Below, one piece after another: positions 34,701-43,654 of a DNA stretch of 64,000 bases. A program made the position numbers and the translations under genes. The stretch is from the NCBI RefSeq assembly GCF_900113185.1, contig NZ_FOZD01000002.1, positions 930,001-994,000 on the forward strand, read 5' to 3'. Position 1 is the first letter of the stretch. The number at the start of each line of letters is the position of its first letter. Under the pieces are notes generated by a model. It was given only the letters and a program-made list of their open reading frames with translations, was not told the origin of the DNA and did no database searches. The DNA comes from Agromyces sp. CF514. GTDB lineage: Bacteria > Actinomycetota > Actinomycetes > Actinomycetales > Microbacteriaceae.

Positions 34701-35780
34701 ATGAGCGAGACGATGCCCGGCATCGAACCGGAGTCGCTTCCGTCGCAGCAGGCGGCGATGATCGAGCAGCTCGCGCGGGAGGCATCCGCTTCGGGACGCA
34801 ACCGTGCGTTGGTCGCACGGATCCTCGCCGCCGGCGTGCAGCTGGGGCTCGACGACGCAGACCGGCTCGACCTGAAGATCACCGCGGCGGCGCTCGAGGA
34901 GATGCGCGAGGCGTTCCGCCTCTTCGCACCGTACGACGCCGTGCCGAAGGTCACCGTGTTCGGTTCGGCACGTACTCGGGCCGAGGATCCCGGCTATCGA
35001 CAGGCGAACCAGGTCGCCGCGGCCCTCGCGCGCGACGGGTGGATGGTCGTCACCGGTGCCGGGCCCGGGATCATGGAGGCCGCCGGATCCGGTGCCGGTC
35101 CCAAGCAGTCGCTCGGCGTCTCGATCCGGCTGCCGTTCGAGGAGAGTCCCGACGCCGGCCTCGCCGAACCGAACCGGGTCACGATGAAGTACTTCTTCAC
35201 CCGCAAGTTGATGCTGGTGAAGGAGTCGAGGGGGTTCGTCTGCCTGCCCGGCGGGTTCGGCACGCTCGACGAGGCATTCGAACTGCTCACGCTGCAGCAG
35301 ACCGGCAAGGCCGAGCCCGTGCCGATCGTGCTGCTCGACGCGCCCGGCGGCGGGTACTGGCGCGCGCTCGCCGAGTTCGTCCGAGCCGAGCTCGGCGGCG
35401 GCGGATTCATCGCGCCCGATGACCTCGACCGCGTGCTGATCACCGATTCGGTCGATGCCGCGGTCGCCGAGATCACCGGGTTCTGGCGCAACTACGACTC
35501 GCTGCGCTGGGTCGGCGACCGTCTCGTGCTGCGCCTGAACGCCGAACCGAGCGATGCCGAGGTCGAGGCGCTGAACGATCGCTTCGGCGGCCTCGCCGCC
35601 TCGGGCCGCATCGAACACACCGGGCCGCTGGGGCCGGAGCGGGGCGACCACGACGCGCTCGCCAAGCCCAGGCTGGTGCTCCGCCTCGACCGGCACCGAG
35701 TGGGCGACCTGCATCGGCTGATCCGGGCGGTCAACGGCCTGGCGTCCGCGCCCGGCGCGGCCACGCCGCCGAGCGTCTAG
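34701..35780 (+). CDS. LOG-family (lysine decarboxylase-like) protein
   Basis: Protein of 359 residues. The Rossmann-type LOG domain has VTVFGSARTRAEDPGY, VVTGAGPGIMEAA and the signature PGGFGTLDEAFELLTLQQTG, where Arg/Glu of this region form the nucleotide-binding site. LOG enzymes cleave ribose phosphate from nucleotide monophosphates (5'-phosphoribohydrolase); older annotations as lysine decarboxylase are misnomers. An N-terminal helical part of about 80 residues and a C-terminal part of about 90 residues (SLRWVGDRLVLRLNAEPSDAEVEAL) are longer than in plant-type LOG, as in other large actinobacterial LOG-like proteins. The substrate is unknown. Confidence 0.82.
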   Translation: MSETMPGIEPESLPSQQAAMIEQLAREASASGRNRALVARILAAGVQLGLDDADRLDLKITAAALEEMREAFRLFAPYDAVPKVTVFGSARTRAEDPGYRQANQVAAALARDGWMVVTGAGPGIMEAAGSGAGPKQSLGVSIRLPFEESPDAGLAEPNRVTMKYFFTRKLMLVKESRGFVCLPGGFGTLDEAFELLTLQQTGKAEPVPIVLLDAPGGGYWRALAEFVRAELGGGGFIAPDDLDRVLITDSVDAAVAEITGFWRNYDSLRWVGDRLVLRLNAEPSDAEVEALNDRFGGLAASGRIEHTGPLGPERGDHDALAKPRLVLRLDRHRVGDLHRLIRAVNGLASAPGAATPPSV

Positions 35781-35805
35781 CGGTCCTTGCCGATGACCGC
35801 CCCGG

Positions 35806-36615
35806 TCACACCTTGGCGAAGCGGGCCCGAGCGAAGCAGTAGACGCCGTACACGATGAGTCCGGCGCCCACCAGCCACAGGATCACCTGGCCGAAGGGGA
35901 GCACGGCGAGGCTCTTCAGTGCGGCGTCGAGGCCGCCGGCCTTCTCGGGGTCGTGCGTGAACGCGGCGACCACGAACAGCACGCCGACGACGGCCACGGC
36001 GACGCCCTTGGCGAGGTAGCCGACCAGGCCGAGCACTCGGACGCCGTCGCCGAGCCGACCGGCCGGCAGGGACAGATGCCGCTCGAAGGTCCGGCGCACG
36101 CCGCTCACCACGAAGCCGACTCCGATGCCGGCGACCGCGAGGCCGACGAGCACGAGCAGGAATACGCCGCCGGGCGTGGCGAGGAGGGTGGCGCTCAGGC
36201 TCGTCGTCGACTCGGAGGAGTCCGAGCTGCCGCCGAGCGCGTACACCGCCGCCGTGGCGCCGGTCGCGAAGTAGGCGACGGCGGTTCCCGCATCCTTCGC
36301 GCGTCGACCCCACTTCTGCTTCGCGTCCGGACCCTGCTCGAGGAACGCCTCGGCCACCTGCCACGCGCCGAGCGCGAAGAGGCCGAGCACGATCACCCAG
36401 AGCACGACCACCCCGAACGGGACGCGGGAGATCTGTTCCATGGCGCCGCCCTGGTCGGCCTCACCGCCGCCGGCTCCGACCGCCACGGAGACGGCGATCG
36501 CGCCGATCACGACGTGCACGAGGCCGAGCACCGCGAAGCCGGCTCGGGCCAGGATGCGGAACGTGCGAGAGCGCTGGGCAGCGCTCGCGGTCGACTTCAG
36601 GGTGTCCGGGGTCAT
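35806..36615 (-). CDS. DUF1206 membrane protein
   Basis: Membrane protein of 269 residues with six helices arranged as three similar pairs (RILARAGFAVLGLVHVVIGAIAV, then KWGRRAKDAGTAVAYFATGATAAVYAL, then RVLGLVGYLAKGVAVAVVGVLFVVAA), each starting with an R/G-rich entry. This threefold repeat defines DUF1206; the function is unknown. ATG 36615 is chosen because the TACGCT box ends six bases upstream; a GTG two codons earlier is possible. Divergent from nusA across 218 bases. Confidence 0.85.
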   Translation of the reverse strand: MTPDTLKSTASAAQRSRTFRILARAGFAVLGLVHVVIGAIAVSVAVGAGGGEADQGGAMEQISRVPFGVVVLWVIVLGLFALGAWQVAEAFLEQGPDAKQKWGRRAKDAGTAVAYFATGATAAVYALGGSSDSSESTTSLSATLLATPGGVFLLVLVGLAVAGIGVGFVVSGVRRTFERHLSLPAGRLGDGVRVLGLVGYLAKGVAVAVVGVLFVVAAFTHDPEKAGGLDAALKSLAVLPFGQVILWLVGAGLIVYGVYCFARARFAKV

Positions 36616-36621
36616 CGGCAC

Positions 36622-36627
36622 AGCGTA
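36622..36627 (-). promoter_or_regulatory. -10 box TACGCT of the DUF1206 gene
   Basis: Six-base spacer to the ATG at 36615 on the minus strand. Confidence 0.5.
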
Positions 36628-36777
36628 TCGACGGCGACGTCCTGATCGCGGCCCCTTGCGCGGTGCCGCAGGTGAGGGTAACGGGCCGCCCGGCGGCCGG
36701 CCCGGTTACGTCGCGGCGCCGCGGGGTTCGCGCTCGCGACGCGCAAGATCACGTCACGCGCGGCCAGCGACATCCGC

Positions 36778-36783
36778 TAATCT
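36778..36783 (+). promoter_or_regulatory. Possible nusA -10 box TAATCT
   Basis: Lies 56 bases upstream of the nusA ATG, giving a leader of about 50 bases with the site GAGGAGG. No convincing -35 element is seen. An imperfect GC-rich dyad with GTAAC/GTTAC ends lies further upstream (36678-36709). Confidence 0.35.
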
Positions 36784-36839
36784 AGAGAGTCGCCCGCACG
36801 TGGGGAGCGGCACTGAGAGCTGAATAGAGGAGGCCGGCG

Positions 36840-37838
36840 ATGGATATCGACCTCAGCGTGCTTCGCATGATGGAGCGCGAGAAGGAGATCCCGTTCGACG
36901 AACTGGTGCAGATCATCGAACAGGCCATTCTCATGGCCTATCTCAAGCACACGCACCCTGACCAGCACGGTCACGCGAACCCCGACGGGGCGCGAGCCGA
37001 GCTCGACCGCAAGACCGGCCACGTGTCGGTGTTCGTGCCCGAGCTCGATGAAGAGGGCAACGTCATCGGCGAGAGCGAAGACAGCCCCACCGACTTCGGT
37101 CGCATCGCGGCATTCGCAGCGAAGCAGGTCATCAACCAGCGCCTTCGGGACCTGGCCGACGATGCGGTGCTCGGCGAGTTCCGCGGCCGAGAGGGCGACA
37201 TCGTCGCCGGCATCATCCAGCAGGGTCCGAACCCGCGCATGATCCACATCGACCTCGGCACCGTCGAGGCGATCCTCCCGCCCGAGGAGCAGGTGCCCGG
37301 CGAGGAGTACCCGCACGGCCAGCGTATCCGCGTGTACGTCACGAGCGTCTCGAAGGGCACCAAGGGCCCCTCGATCACCGTGTCGCGCACGCACCCCGCG
37401 CTCGTGCGCAAGCTCTTCGCGCTCGAGGTGCCCGAGATCGCCAACGGCGTCGTCGAGATCGTCTCGCTCGCTCGCGAGGCCGGTCACCGCACCAAGATCG
37501 CCGTTCGCGCCAATCAGCCCGGCATCAATGCCAAGGGTGCGGCCATCGGCGAGCTGGGGCAGCGCGTGCGCGCCGTCACGGCCGAGCTCGGCGCCGAGAA
37601 GATCGACATCGTCGACTACTCCGACGACCTCGCGACCTTCGTCGCGAGCGCGCTCTCGCCGGCCAAGGTCACGAGCGCCTTCGTCATCGACGAGTCGACG
37701 CGCGCCGTCCGCGCGCTCGTACCCGACTACCAGCTGTCGCTCGCGATCGGCAAGGAGGGGCAGAACGCCCGCCTCGCCGCCAAGCTCACGGGCGCCAAGA
37801 TCGACATCCAGCCCGACTCGGTCCTCGAGTCGAACTGA
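36840..37838 (+). CDS. nusA: Transcription termination/antitermination factor NusA
   Basis: RNA-polymerase-associated factor of 332 residues, the compact actinobacterial length without the C-terminal acidic repeats of E. coli NusA. The N-terminal polymerase-binding domain (LSVLRMMEREKEIPFDELVQIIEQAI) is followed by an S1 domain (EGDIVAGIIQQGPNPRMIHIDLG) and two KH domains, with GKEGQNARLAAKLTGAKIDI in KH2. AGAGGAGG lies ahead of the ATG. rimP, commonly the gene before nusA, is absent here. A strong hairpin separates nusA from ylxR. Confidence 0.97.
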   Translation: MDIDLSVLRMMEREKEIPFDELVQIIEQAILMAYLKHTHPDQHGHANPDGARAELDRKTGHVSVFVPELDEEGNVIGESEDSPTDFGRIAAFAAKQVINQRLRDLADDAVLGEFRGREGDIVAGIIQQGPNPRMIHIDLGTVEAILPPEEQVPGEEYPHGQRIRVYVTSVSKGTKGPSITVSRTHPALVRKLFALEVPEIANGVVEIVSLAREAGHRTKIAVRANQPGINAKGAAIGELGQRVRAVTAELGAEKIDIVDYSDDLATFVASALSPAKVTSAFVIDESTRAVRALVPDYQLSLAIGKEGQNARLAAKLTGAKIDIQPDSVLESN

Positions 37839-37844
37839 TCGAGG

Positions 37845-37877
37845 CGTCTCGACCGGTCCGCGCGACCGGTCGAGACG
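37845..37877 (+). terminator. Perfect 13-base hairpin between nusA and ylxR
   Basis: Arms 37845-37857 and 37865-37877 with loop CCGCGCG, six bases after the nusA stop. It may attenuate rather than end transcription, since ylxR and infB continue in the same direction and are usually co-transcribed with nusA. Confidence 0.65.
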
Positions 37878-37922
37878 TGCCCGCTCTCGGCGTCGGTGGG
37901 CGCCCAGCCTCGGAGGTGTAGG

Positions 37923-38186
37923 ATGGAACCCGTCAGAACGTGCATCGGATGCCGTTCGCGCGCTCCAGGGTCCTCGCTTCTGAGGGTCGTCTCCCAGAAC
38001 TCCCACGTCGTGGCCGATGTCACGGCTGTGCTTCCGGGCAGGGGTGCGTGGCTGCATCCGACCCCCGAGTGCTATCTGCTCGCCGTTCGGAAGCGCGCCT
38101 TCGGGCGTGCGCTCCGCATTCGCGGCGAGGTGGACACCGGAAACGTAGAGAACAGGCTGAACCCACAAGTGATGACCAATGAGTGA
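37923..38186 (+). CDS. ylxR: YlxR family RNA-binding protein (DUF448)
   Basis: Small protein of 87 residues with the family start VRTCIGCRSRAP and GRGAWLHPTPECYLLAVRKRAFGRALRI, a compact fold with a proposed RNA-binding cleft. YlxR is regularly encoded between nusA and infB and has been linked to RNase P and transcription regulation in some bacteria. ATG 37923 follows GGAGGTG; the frame continues upstream but without a ribosome site. It is 83 bases before infB. Confidence 0.9.
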   Translation: MEPVRTCIGCRSRAPGSSLLRVVSQNSHVVADVTAVLPGRGAWLHPTPECYLLAVRKRAFGRALRIRGEVDTGNVENRLNPQVMTNE

Positions 38187-38237
38187 CAACTGATGAGCGG
38201 CTCGAAATGAGTCCCGTCCGCCATTGATGGTTCGCCC

Positions 38238-38262
38238 CTGTCCGGGGTCGAACCCGGAACAG
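38238..38262 (+). promoter_or_regulatory. Hairpin touching the infB ribosome site
   Basis: A nine-pair stem with one bulged A (CTGTCCGGG with CCCGGAACAG) around the loop GTCGAA. Its last two bases are the first two of the AGGAG ribosome site at 38261-38265, so folding could limit access of ribosomes to infB. Confidence 0.4.
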
Positions 38263-38269
38263 GAGAGAA

Positions 38270-41083
38270 GTGGCTGCCAAACCACGCGTACACGAGATCG
38301 CATCCGAACTCGGTGTCGACAGCAAGATCGCCCTTGAGAAGCTCAAGGAGATGGGCGAGTACGTCAAGGGACCCTCGTCGTCCATCGAACCCCCGGTCGC
38401 GCGCCGCCTGAAGGCCGCGCTCGAAGCAGCAGGCGCTGCGGCGAAGGATGCCGCCCCCGCTGCCGCAGGCACCCCTGCCGCGCCGGCTCGTCCGTCCTCG
38501 GCGAAGCCCGGCCCCAAGCCGGCTCCCAAGCCCGCTGCAGCCCCCGCGCCCGCCGCTCCGGCGGAGGCGCCCGCCGCAGCCGCAGCCGCACCCGCCGACG
38601 CGCCGCTGACCGTGGCCGAGCGCCAGGCCCAGGCCGAGGAGCGCGCCGCAAGTGCGGCCGCCGAGAAGGCCGCCGCCGACGCGCCCGTCGCCGAGACGTC
38701 CGACGTCGCCAAGCCCGGCTCCGCGCCCAAGCCCGGCGGCTCTGCGCCCAAGCCCGGCGGCTCTGCGCCGCGGCCCGGTGCCCCGCGCCCCGGCAACAAC
38801 CCCTTCGCCAGCGCGCAGGGCATGGGCCAGAAGCCGGCCGCTCCGCGCCCCGGCAACAACCCCTTCGCCAGCGCGCAGGGCATGGGCCAGCGCCCGAGCC
38901 CCGGCAACATCCCGCGTCCGCAGGCTCCCCGTCCGGGCTCGCCCCGGCCGGGCGCCCCGCGCCCGGCCGGTGCAGGCGGTCGCCCCGGCGGCGGCTTCCA
39001 GCGCCCCGGCGGTGCAGGTGCCGGTGCCGGTGCACGCCCCGGCGGCGGTGGCGGCTTCCAGCGTCCCGGCGGCGGAGCCCCCGGTGCAGGCGGCTTCGGC
39101 GGCCCGCGTCCGGCCGGTGGCGGCGGTCGCGGTCGCGGCCCCGGCGGCGGCACGGCAGGTGCGTTCGGCCGCGGTGGCGGCAAGAGCAAGTCGCGCAAGT
39201 CGAAGCGCACGAAGCGCGCCGAATTCGAGATGCGGGAGGCCCCGTCGCTCGGCGGCGTGAGCGTTCCCCGCGGCGACGGCAACACCGTCGTGCGGCTGCG
39301 TCGCGGTTCCTCGATCTCCGACTTCGCCGACAAGATCGACGCGAACCCCGGTTCGCTCGTCACCGTGCTGTTCCACCTCGGTGAGATGGCCACGGCGACC
39401 GAGTCGCTCGACGAGGCCACCTTCGAGGTGCTCGGCGCCGAGCTCGGCTACAAGATCCAGGTCGTCTCGCCCGAAGACGAGGACAAGGAGCTCCTCGAGG
39501 GCTTCGACATCGACCTCGACGGCGAGCTCGAAGACGAGGGCGACGACGTGCTCGAGCAGCGTCCGCCGGTCGTGACCGTCATGGGTCACGTCGACCACGG
39601 CAAGACGCGACTGCTCGACGCGATCCGCAACGCCAACGTCGTCGCAGGCGAGGCCGGCGGCATCACGCAGCACATCGGTGCCTACCAGGTGCACACCGAG
39701 CACGAGGGCATCGAGCGCGCCATCACCTTCATCGACACCCCGGGTCACGAGGCGTTCACCGCCATGCGTGCCCGTGGTGCCCAGGTGACCGACATCGCGA
39801 TCCTCGTGGTCGCGGCCGACGACGGCATCATGCCCCAGACGATCGAGGCGCTGAACCACGCCCAGTCGGCCAACGTGCCGATCGTGGTCGCGGTCAACAA
39901 GATCGACAAGGAAGACGCCAACCCGGCAAAGGTGCGCCAGCAGCTCACCGAGTTCGGCCTCGTCGCCGAGGAGTACGGCGGAGACGTCATGTTCGTCGAC
40001 GTCTCGGCCCGCAACAACATCGGCATCCAGGACCTGCTCGACGCAGTGCTCCTCACCGCCGACGCCGGCCTCGACCTGCGTGCGAACCCCAACAAGGACG
40101 CGCGTGGTGTCGCGATCGAGGCGAAGCTCGACAAGGGCCGCGGCGCCGTCGCGACCGTGCTCATCCAGTCCGGAACCCTGCGCGTCGGCGACGCGATCGT
40201 CGCCGGAACGGCCTATGGCCGCGTCCGTGCGATGACCGACGAGAATGGCGACGCCGTGTCGGAGGCGACCCCGTCGCGTCCGGTGCAGGTGCAGGGCCTC
40301 TCGAGCGTTCCCCGCGCCGGCGACACATTCCTCGTCACCGAGGAGGACCGCACCGCGCGTCAGATCGCCGAGAAGCGCGAAGCCGCAGAGCGCAACGCGC
40401 AGCTGGCCAAGGCCCGCAAGCGCATCTCGCTCGAGGACTTCACCCGTGCACTCGAAGAGGGCAAGGTCGAGTCGCTCAACCTCATCATCAAGGGCGACGT
40501 CTCGGGTGCCGTCGAGGCGCTCGAGGAATCGCTCCTCAAGATCGAGGTCGACGACTCGGTGCAGCTGCGCATCCTCCACCGCGGTGTGGGTGCCATCACC
40601 GAGAGCGACGTCAACCTCGCGACGATCGACAACGCGATCATCGTGGGCTTCAACGTGCGCCCCGACACGAAGGCGCGCGAGCGCGCCGCTCGCGAGGGCG
40701 TCGACATCCGCTTCTACTCGGTGATCTACAACGCGATCGACGAGATCGAGGACTCGCTGAAGGGCATGCTCAAGCCCGAGTTCGAAGAGGTGCAGTCGGG
40801 TGTCGCCGAGATCCGCGAGGTGTTCCGCTCCTCGAAGTTCGGCAACATCGCCGGTGTCATCGTGCGGTCGGGAACGATCACGCGAAACGCCAAGGCCCGC
40901 GTCATCCGCGACGGCGTCGTGGTCGGCGACAACCTCACGATCGAATCGCTGCGTCGCTTCAAGGACGACGTCACCGAGGTGCGCACGGACTACGAGGCCG
41001 GCATCGGCCTCGGCAAGTTCAACGACATCCAGGTCGGCGACGAGATCGAGACGACCGAACTGCGCGAGAAGCCTCGCGCGTAG
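38270..41083 (+). CDS. infB: Translation initiation factor IF-2
   Basis: GTPase of 937 residues that places initiator tRNA on the ribosome. After a short IF2_N domain (residues 1-50) comes a low-complexity linker of about 260 residues rich in Ala, Pro and Gly. It includes two identical copies of a 16-residue segment ([15 protein letters not shown] core) and ends in a basic [15 protein letters not shown] region. A second IF2_N-like part precedes the G domain (GHVDHGKT near residue 440, [12 protein letters not shown]), and domains II-IV follow. GTG start at 38270 with AGGAG. The linker's repeats explain why its length varies between species. Confidence 0.97.
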   Translation: MAAKPRVHEIASELGVDSKIALEKLKEMGEYVKGPSSSIEPPVARRLKAALEAAGAAAKDAAPAAAGTPAAPARPSSAKPGPKPAPKPAAAPAPAAPAEAPAAAAAAPADAPLTVAERQAQAEERAASAAAEKAAADAPVAETSDVAKPGSAPKPGGSAPKPGGSAPRPGAPRPGNNPFASAQGMGQKPAAPRPGNNPFASAQGMGQRPSPGNIPRPQAPRPGSPRPGAPRPAGAGGRPGGGFQRPGGAGAGAGARPGGGGGFQRPGGGAPGAGGFGGPRPAGGGGRGRGPGGGTAGAFGRGGGKSKSRKSKRTKRAEFEMREAPSLGGVSVPRGDGNTVVRLRRGSSISDFADKIDANPGSLVTVLFHLGEMATATESLDEATFEVLGAELGYKIQVVSPEDEDKELLEGFDIDLDGELEDEGDDVLEQRPPVVTVMGHVDHGKTRLLDAIRNANVVAGEAGGITQHIGAYQVHTEHEGIERAITFIDTPGHEAFTAMRARGAQVTDIAILVVAADDGIMPQTIEALNHAQSANVPIVVAVNKIDKEDANPAKVRQQLTEFGLVAEEYGGDVMFVDVSARNNIGIQDLLDAVLLTADAGLDLRANPNKDARGVAIEAKLDKGRGAVATVLIQSGTLRVGDAIVAGTAYGRVRAMTDENGDAVSEATPSRPVQVQGLSSVPRAGDTFLVTEEDRTARQIAEKREAAERNAQLAKARKRISLEDFTRALEEGKVESLNLIIKGDVSGAVEALEESLLKIEVDDSVQLRILHRGVGAITESDVNLATIDNAIIVGFNVRPDTKARERAAREGVDIRFYSVIYNAIDEIEDSLKGMLKPEFEEVQSGVAEIREVFRSSKFGNIAGVIVRSGTITRNAKARVIRDGVVVGDNLTIESLRRFKDDVTEVRTDYEAGIGLGKFNDIQVGDEIETTELREKPRA
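38783..38890 (+). repeat. Two identical 48-base segments, 60-base period, in the infB linker
   Basis: 38783-38830 and 38843-38890 are identical. They encode the same 16 residues twice, separated by four residues that differ, a recent in-frame duplication. Confidence 0.9.
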
Positions 41084-41143
41084 TCGAGTGCGGGGCGGCG
41101 ACCTGGTCGCCGCCCCGCTTCGGCCCACCGAAGGGACTGACCA

Positions 41144-41626
41144 ATGGCAGATCCGGCACGCGCCCGCAAGATGGCCGACCGCATCAAGGAGATCGTCGCC
41201 CGTCGCCTCGACAAGGGTCTTCGCGACCCGCGTCTCGGCTTCGTGACGATCACCGACGTGCGAGTCACGGGCGACCTGCAGCATGCGAGCATCTTCTACA
41301 CGGTCTACGGCACCGATGAGGAGCGTCGCGACTCGGCGCTCGCGCTGAAGGCCGCGACCGGCATGCTGCGCACCGAAGTGGGGCGCAACATCACCGCGCG
41401 ACTCACCCCGACGCTCGAGTTCATCCTCGATGCGATCCCCGAGAACGCCGACCACATCGCCGCACTGCTCCGCGAGGCGCGCGCGCGCGACGCGGAGACC
41501 GAGGCGTTCGCGAGCACGGCCGAGTACGCCGGCGATGCCGATCCGTACGTCAAGCCGCGCGAGATCGAAGACGACGAGTCCGACGACGACGAGTTCGAAG
41601 ACGACGAGGCCGCCTCGGCGCGCTGA
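41144..41626 (+). CDS. rbfA: Ribosome-binding factor A
   Basis: 30S maturation factor of 160 residues with the KH-like core (ARKMADRIKEIVARRLDKGLRDPRLGFVTITDVRVTGDLQHASIFY). The C-terminal 30 residues are a strongly acidic tail (EDDESDDDEFEDDE), an extension seen in several actinobacteria. The gene follows infB after 60 bases in the usual order. A near-perfect hairpin ends it. Confidence 0.95.
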   Translation: MADPARARKMADRIKEIVARRLDKGLRDPRLGFVTITDVRVTGDLQHASIFYTVYGTDEERRDSALALKAATGMLRTEVGRNITARLTPTLEFILDAIPENADHIAALLREARARDAETEAFASTAEYAGDADPYVKPREIEDDESDDDEFEDDEAASAR

Positions 41627-41647
41627 GCCCGTCCGACCCGTCACCGT

Positions 41648-41681
41648 GAGGAGCGCACGCCCGTGAGGGCGTGCGCTCCTC
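41648..41681 (+). terminator. rbfA terminator, 15-base perfect stem with GTGA loop
   Basis: Arms 41648-41662 and 41667-41681, 21 bases after the rbfA stop. Confidence 0.8.
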
Positions 41682-41740
41682 GTCGTCTCGGCCGGCGTCG
41701 ACAGACGTCGTGGCCGTGGCCGGGGCCGGGGGTGTTCGAT

Positions 41741-41817
41741 CTCGGGTCTCGGGCCTCGGGCCTCGGGCCTCGGGTCTCGGGCCTCGGGCTCCCGTCCTCG
41801 GGCCTCAGGCCTCGGGC
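41741..41817. repeat. Heptanucleotide tandem repeat (CTCGGGY, 11 units) at the 3' end of mutY
   Basis: Seven perfect units of CTCGGGC or CTCGGGT run from 41741 to 41789, then four units, of which two carry changes, to 41817. The last units include the mutY stop codon (41805-41807) and its last codons. Such heptads are prone to slippage. Confidence 0.9.
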
Positions 41818-42683
41818 AGGGTGAACCCGTCGCGCTCGCGCACGGCGAGCCCGTCGCCCAGCAGCGACTCGATCACCCCGTCGAGCCGTGCGGCATCGGC
41901 CCACACCGACGAGAGCTCGGTTCGCGTCACGGGCCGGTGCGCGGCCCGGAGCTCGCGCATGACGAGTCCACGGATCTGGCGGTCCGATCCCTCGAAGCGC
42001 GCCTGCTTCGCGCCGCGCGGCCCGTCGTACTCGGGGCTGCCGGCGAGCACCCACGCGCACCGATCCACGATGGGGCACGTTTGGCACGACGGCGCTCGCG
42101 CGGTGCACACGGTCGCCCCGAGCTCCATGGCGGCCGCGTTGAACGTGCGGGCCGCGGCATCCGACCCGGGGAGCAGCGCATCCATCTCGGCGAGGTCGCG
42201 CGCAGTCGACGGCGGACCGGGGTCGCCCTGTCCGAGGACCGCGCGGGCGATGACACGGCGCGTGTTCGTGTCGACCACCGGGTGCCGCTCGCCGTACGCG
42301 AACGCGGCGATCGCCCGCGCCGTGTACGGGCCGACGCCTTTCAGCGCGAGCAGGTCGTCGAGGTCGCGGGGCACCTCGCCGCCGTGACGTTCGACGATCT
42401 CGGTCGCGGCGGCGTGCAGCCAGAGCGCTCGACGCGGGTAGCCGAGGCGATCCCACGCGCGCACCGCGTCGGCGGGGGGAGCAGCCGCCATCACCGCAGG
42501 GGTCGGCCAGCGCTCGATCCAGGCCTCCCACCGGGGGACCACGCGCGCGACCTGGGTCTGCTGCAGCATCAACTCGCTCACGAGCACCGCCCACGGGGAC
42601 ACGTCGGCGGCGCGCCACGGCAGCGGGCGCGCGGCATCCGCGAACCAGTCGTTGACGACCTCGGCGAGTGTTCTGGCGGACAT
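41805..42683 (-). CDS. mutY: A/G-specific adenine DNA glycosylase
   Basis: DNA repair enzyme of 292 residues that removes adenine opposite 8-oxoguanine. The catalytic Glu is in SELMLQQTQV, the helix-hairpin-helix is LKGVGPYTARAIAAFA, the catalytic Asp is in VVDTNTRRV, and the 4Fe-4S ligands are the cysteines in CTARAPSCQTCPIVDRC. The C-terminal 8-oxoG-recognition domain of longer MutY is mostly missing, as is common in actinobacteria. ATG 42683 is preceded by TAGGCT with the 6-base spacer TGGAGG. The last codons lie in a tandem repeat, so the C-terminus may vary between strains. Confidence 0.92.
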   Translation of the reverse strand: MSARTLAEVVNDWFADAARPLPWRAADVSPWAVLVSELMLQQTQVARVVPRWEAWIERWPTPAVMAAAPPADAVRAWDRLGYPRRALWLHAAATEIVERHGGEVPRDLDDLLALKGVGPYTARAIAAFAYGERHPVVDTNTRRVIARAVLGQGDPGPPSTARDLAEMDALLPGSDAAARTFNAAAMELGATVCTARAPSCQTCPIVDRCAWVLAGSPEYDGPRGAKQARFEGSDRQIRGLVMRELRAAHRPVTRTELSSVWADAARLDGVIESLLGDGLAVRERDGFTLPEA

Positions 42684-42689
42684 CCTCCA

Positions 42690-42695
42690 AGCCTA
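42690..42695 (-). promoter_or_regulatory. -10 box TAGGCT of mutY
   Basis: Six-base spacer to the ATG at 42683; 32 bases from the opposing -10 box of the kinase-like gene. Confidence 0.5.
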
Positions 42696-42727
42696 GGATC
42701 ACGGATGTCTCCGACGGGCCGCGCGGC

Positions 42728-42733
42728 TACCAT
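42728..42733 (+). promoter_or_regulatory. -10 box TACCAT of the kinase-like gene
   Basis: Six-base spacer to the ATG at 42740. Confidence 0.5.
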
Positions 42734-42739
42734 GAGCGC

Positions 42740-43342
42740 ATGCAACTGGTGACCACGCCCCGCGTGACGTTCCTCCGCGAACTCGCCGACGCGATCCTGC
42801 GCCAGTACGGCCGAGGGCGGATGATCGTCGCGATCGACGGACCGCTCCGGAGCGGCAAGACCGCGTTCGGCGACGACCTGGCGGCGGTGCTGCGCGAGCG
42901 CGGACACCGGGTGTTCCGCGCGAGCATGGAGGACTTCCACCGTTCGCGCGAGGCGCAGGACGCCTTCGGCGACGACACGCCGGAGCGGTACTTCCGGTAC
43001 GGGTTCGACGAGTCGGCACTGCGCCGCGTGCTCGTCGAGCCGTTCCGCATGGGCGGGTCCACGGCGTTCGTCACCGCGGTGTTCGATCCGGCCCGCGACG
43101 CATGGGTGCAGCCGAAGTGGCTCACGGGCCCGGCCGACGCGATCCTCGTGCTCGACGGCCGGTTCGTGCTGCGCCCGCGCCTCGCGGAACTCTGGGACGT
43201 GCCGATCGTGCTCGACGGGGATCCGGTCGACCCGGCCGACGTGCTCGCCTATGCCGAGGCCGACCCGCGGCACGGCGATGCCGTCGTGGTCGACGACCGC
43301 GACCCCGAGCATCCGCGGCTGGCCGCCGATCGCGGGCGCTGA
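42740..43342 (+). CDS. P-loop NTPase, uridine-kinase-like
   Basis: Protein of 200 residues with a Walker A in VAIDGPLRSGKTAFGDDLA (about residue 32) and a block ASMEDFHRSREAQ where uridine kinases keep the substrate-binding Asp and His. ILVLDGRFVLRP is the Walker-B-like strand. Similar actinobacterial proteins are labelled uridine kinase or nucleoside/phosphoribulokinase-like, but a nucleoside specificity is not proven. Divergent from mutY, with both -10 boxes in a 56-base gap. Confidence 0.75.
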   Translation: MQLVTTPRVTFLRELADAILRQYGRGRMIVAIDGPLRSGKTAFGDDLAAVLRERGHRVFRASMEDFHRSREAQDAFGDDTPERYFRYGFDESALRRVLVEPFRMGGSTAFVTAVFDPARDAWVQPKWLTGPADAILVLDGRFVLRPRLAELWDVPIVLDGDPVDPADVLAYAEADPRHGDAVVVDDRDPEHPRLAADRGR

Positions 43343-43654
43343 GCGCGAGCGCTGACCGCAGGCGCCGGCGCGCTGCCTCGCCCGGCTGCGGACTTTCGCA
43401 GCACTCCGATGCCCCCATTTCGCGGGGCAAGTCGTCGACGATGCATGCACTGGTGGACGCCGACTCCGCCGAGCCGCCATACTGAAGGTTCACAGCCTTT
43501 TGCCCCCCGGCTGCGCGAGCCCCACCCGCACCACCCGAAGACCCGAATCTTCCGCCGAGCCCTCCCAAGCTCATCGGTCACTGCCGTGCTTTCGCGCGCG
43601 CGAAGCGGTTCTTCGCGGGTTCGCCGACGCCGGTTCGACCGATGGAGAACCCGA
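43343..43654 (+). other. 312-base intergenic region ahead of the wall-anchored protein gene
   Basis: No gene is visible. A CATACT box at 43479-43484 could be a promoter, giving a leader of about 165 bases. A seven-pair hairpin (43599-43605 with 43611-43617, CGCGAAG/CTTCGCG) lies 38 bases before the start codon. The plus-strand frame of the downstream gene is open through part of the region but has no signal sequence or ribosome site until 43655. Confidence 0.5.

Noticed and set aside
38238-38262. tRNA-like T-arm (GGGTCGAACCC) before infB
   Set aside because: No acceptor, D or anticodon arm can be built around it; it is a simple hairpin at the ribosome site.
38072-41644. Antisense open frame of 1190 codons across infB and rbfA
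   Set aside because: It is the mirror of two certain genes; long antisense frames are expected at this G+C content and it has no recognisable domain or start signal.
41741-41817. CRISPR-like array
   Set aside because: Units are 7 bases without spacers, so it is a microsatellite.
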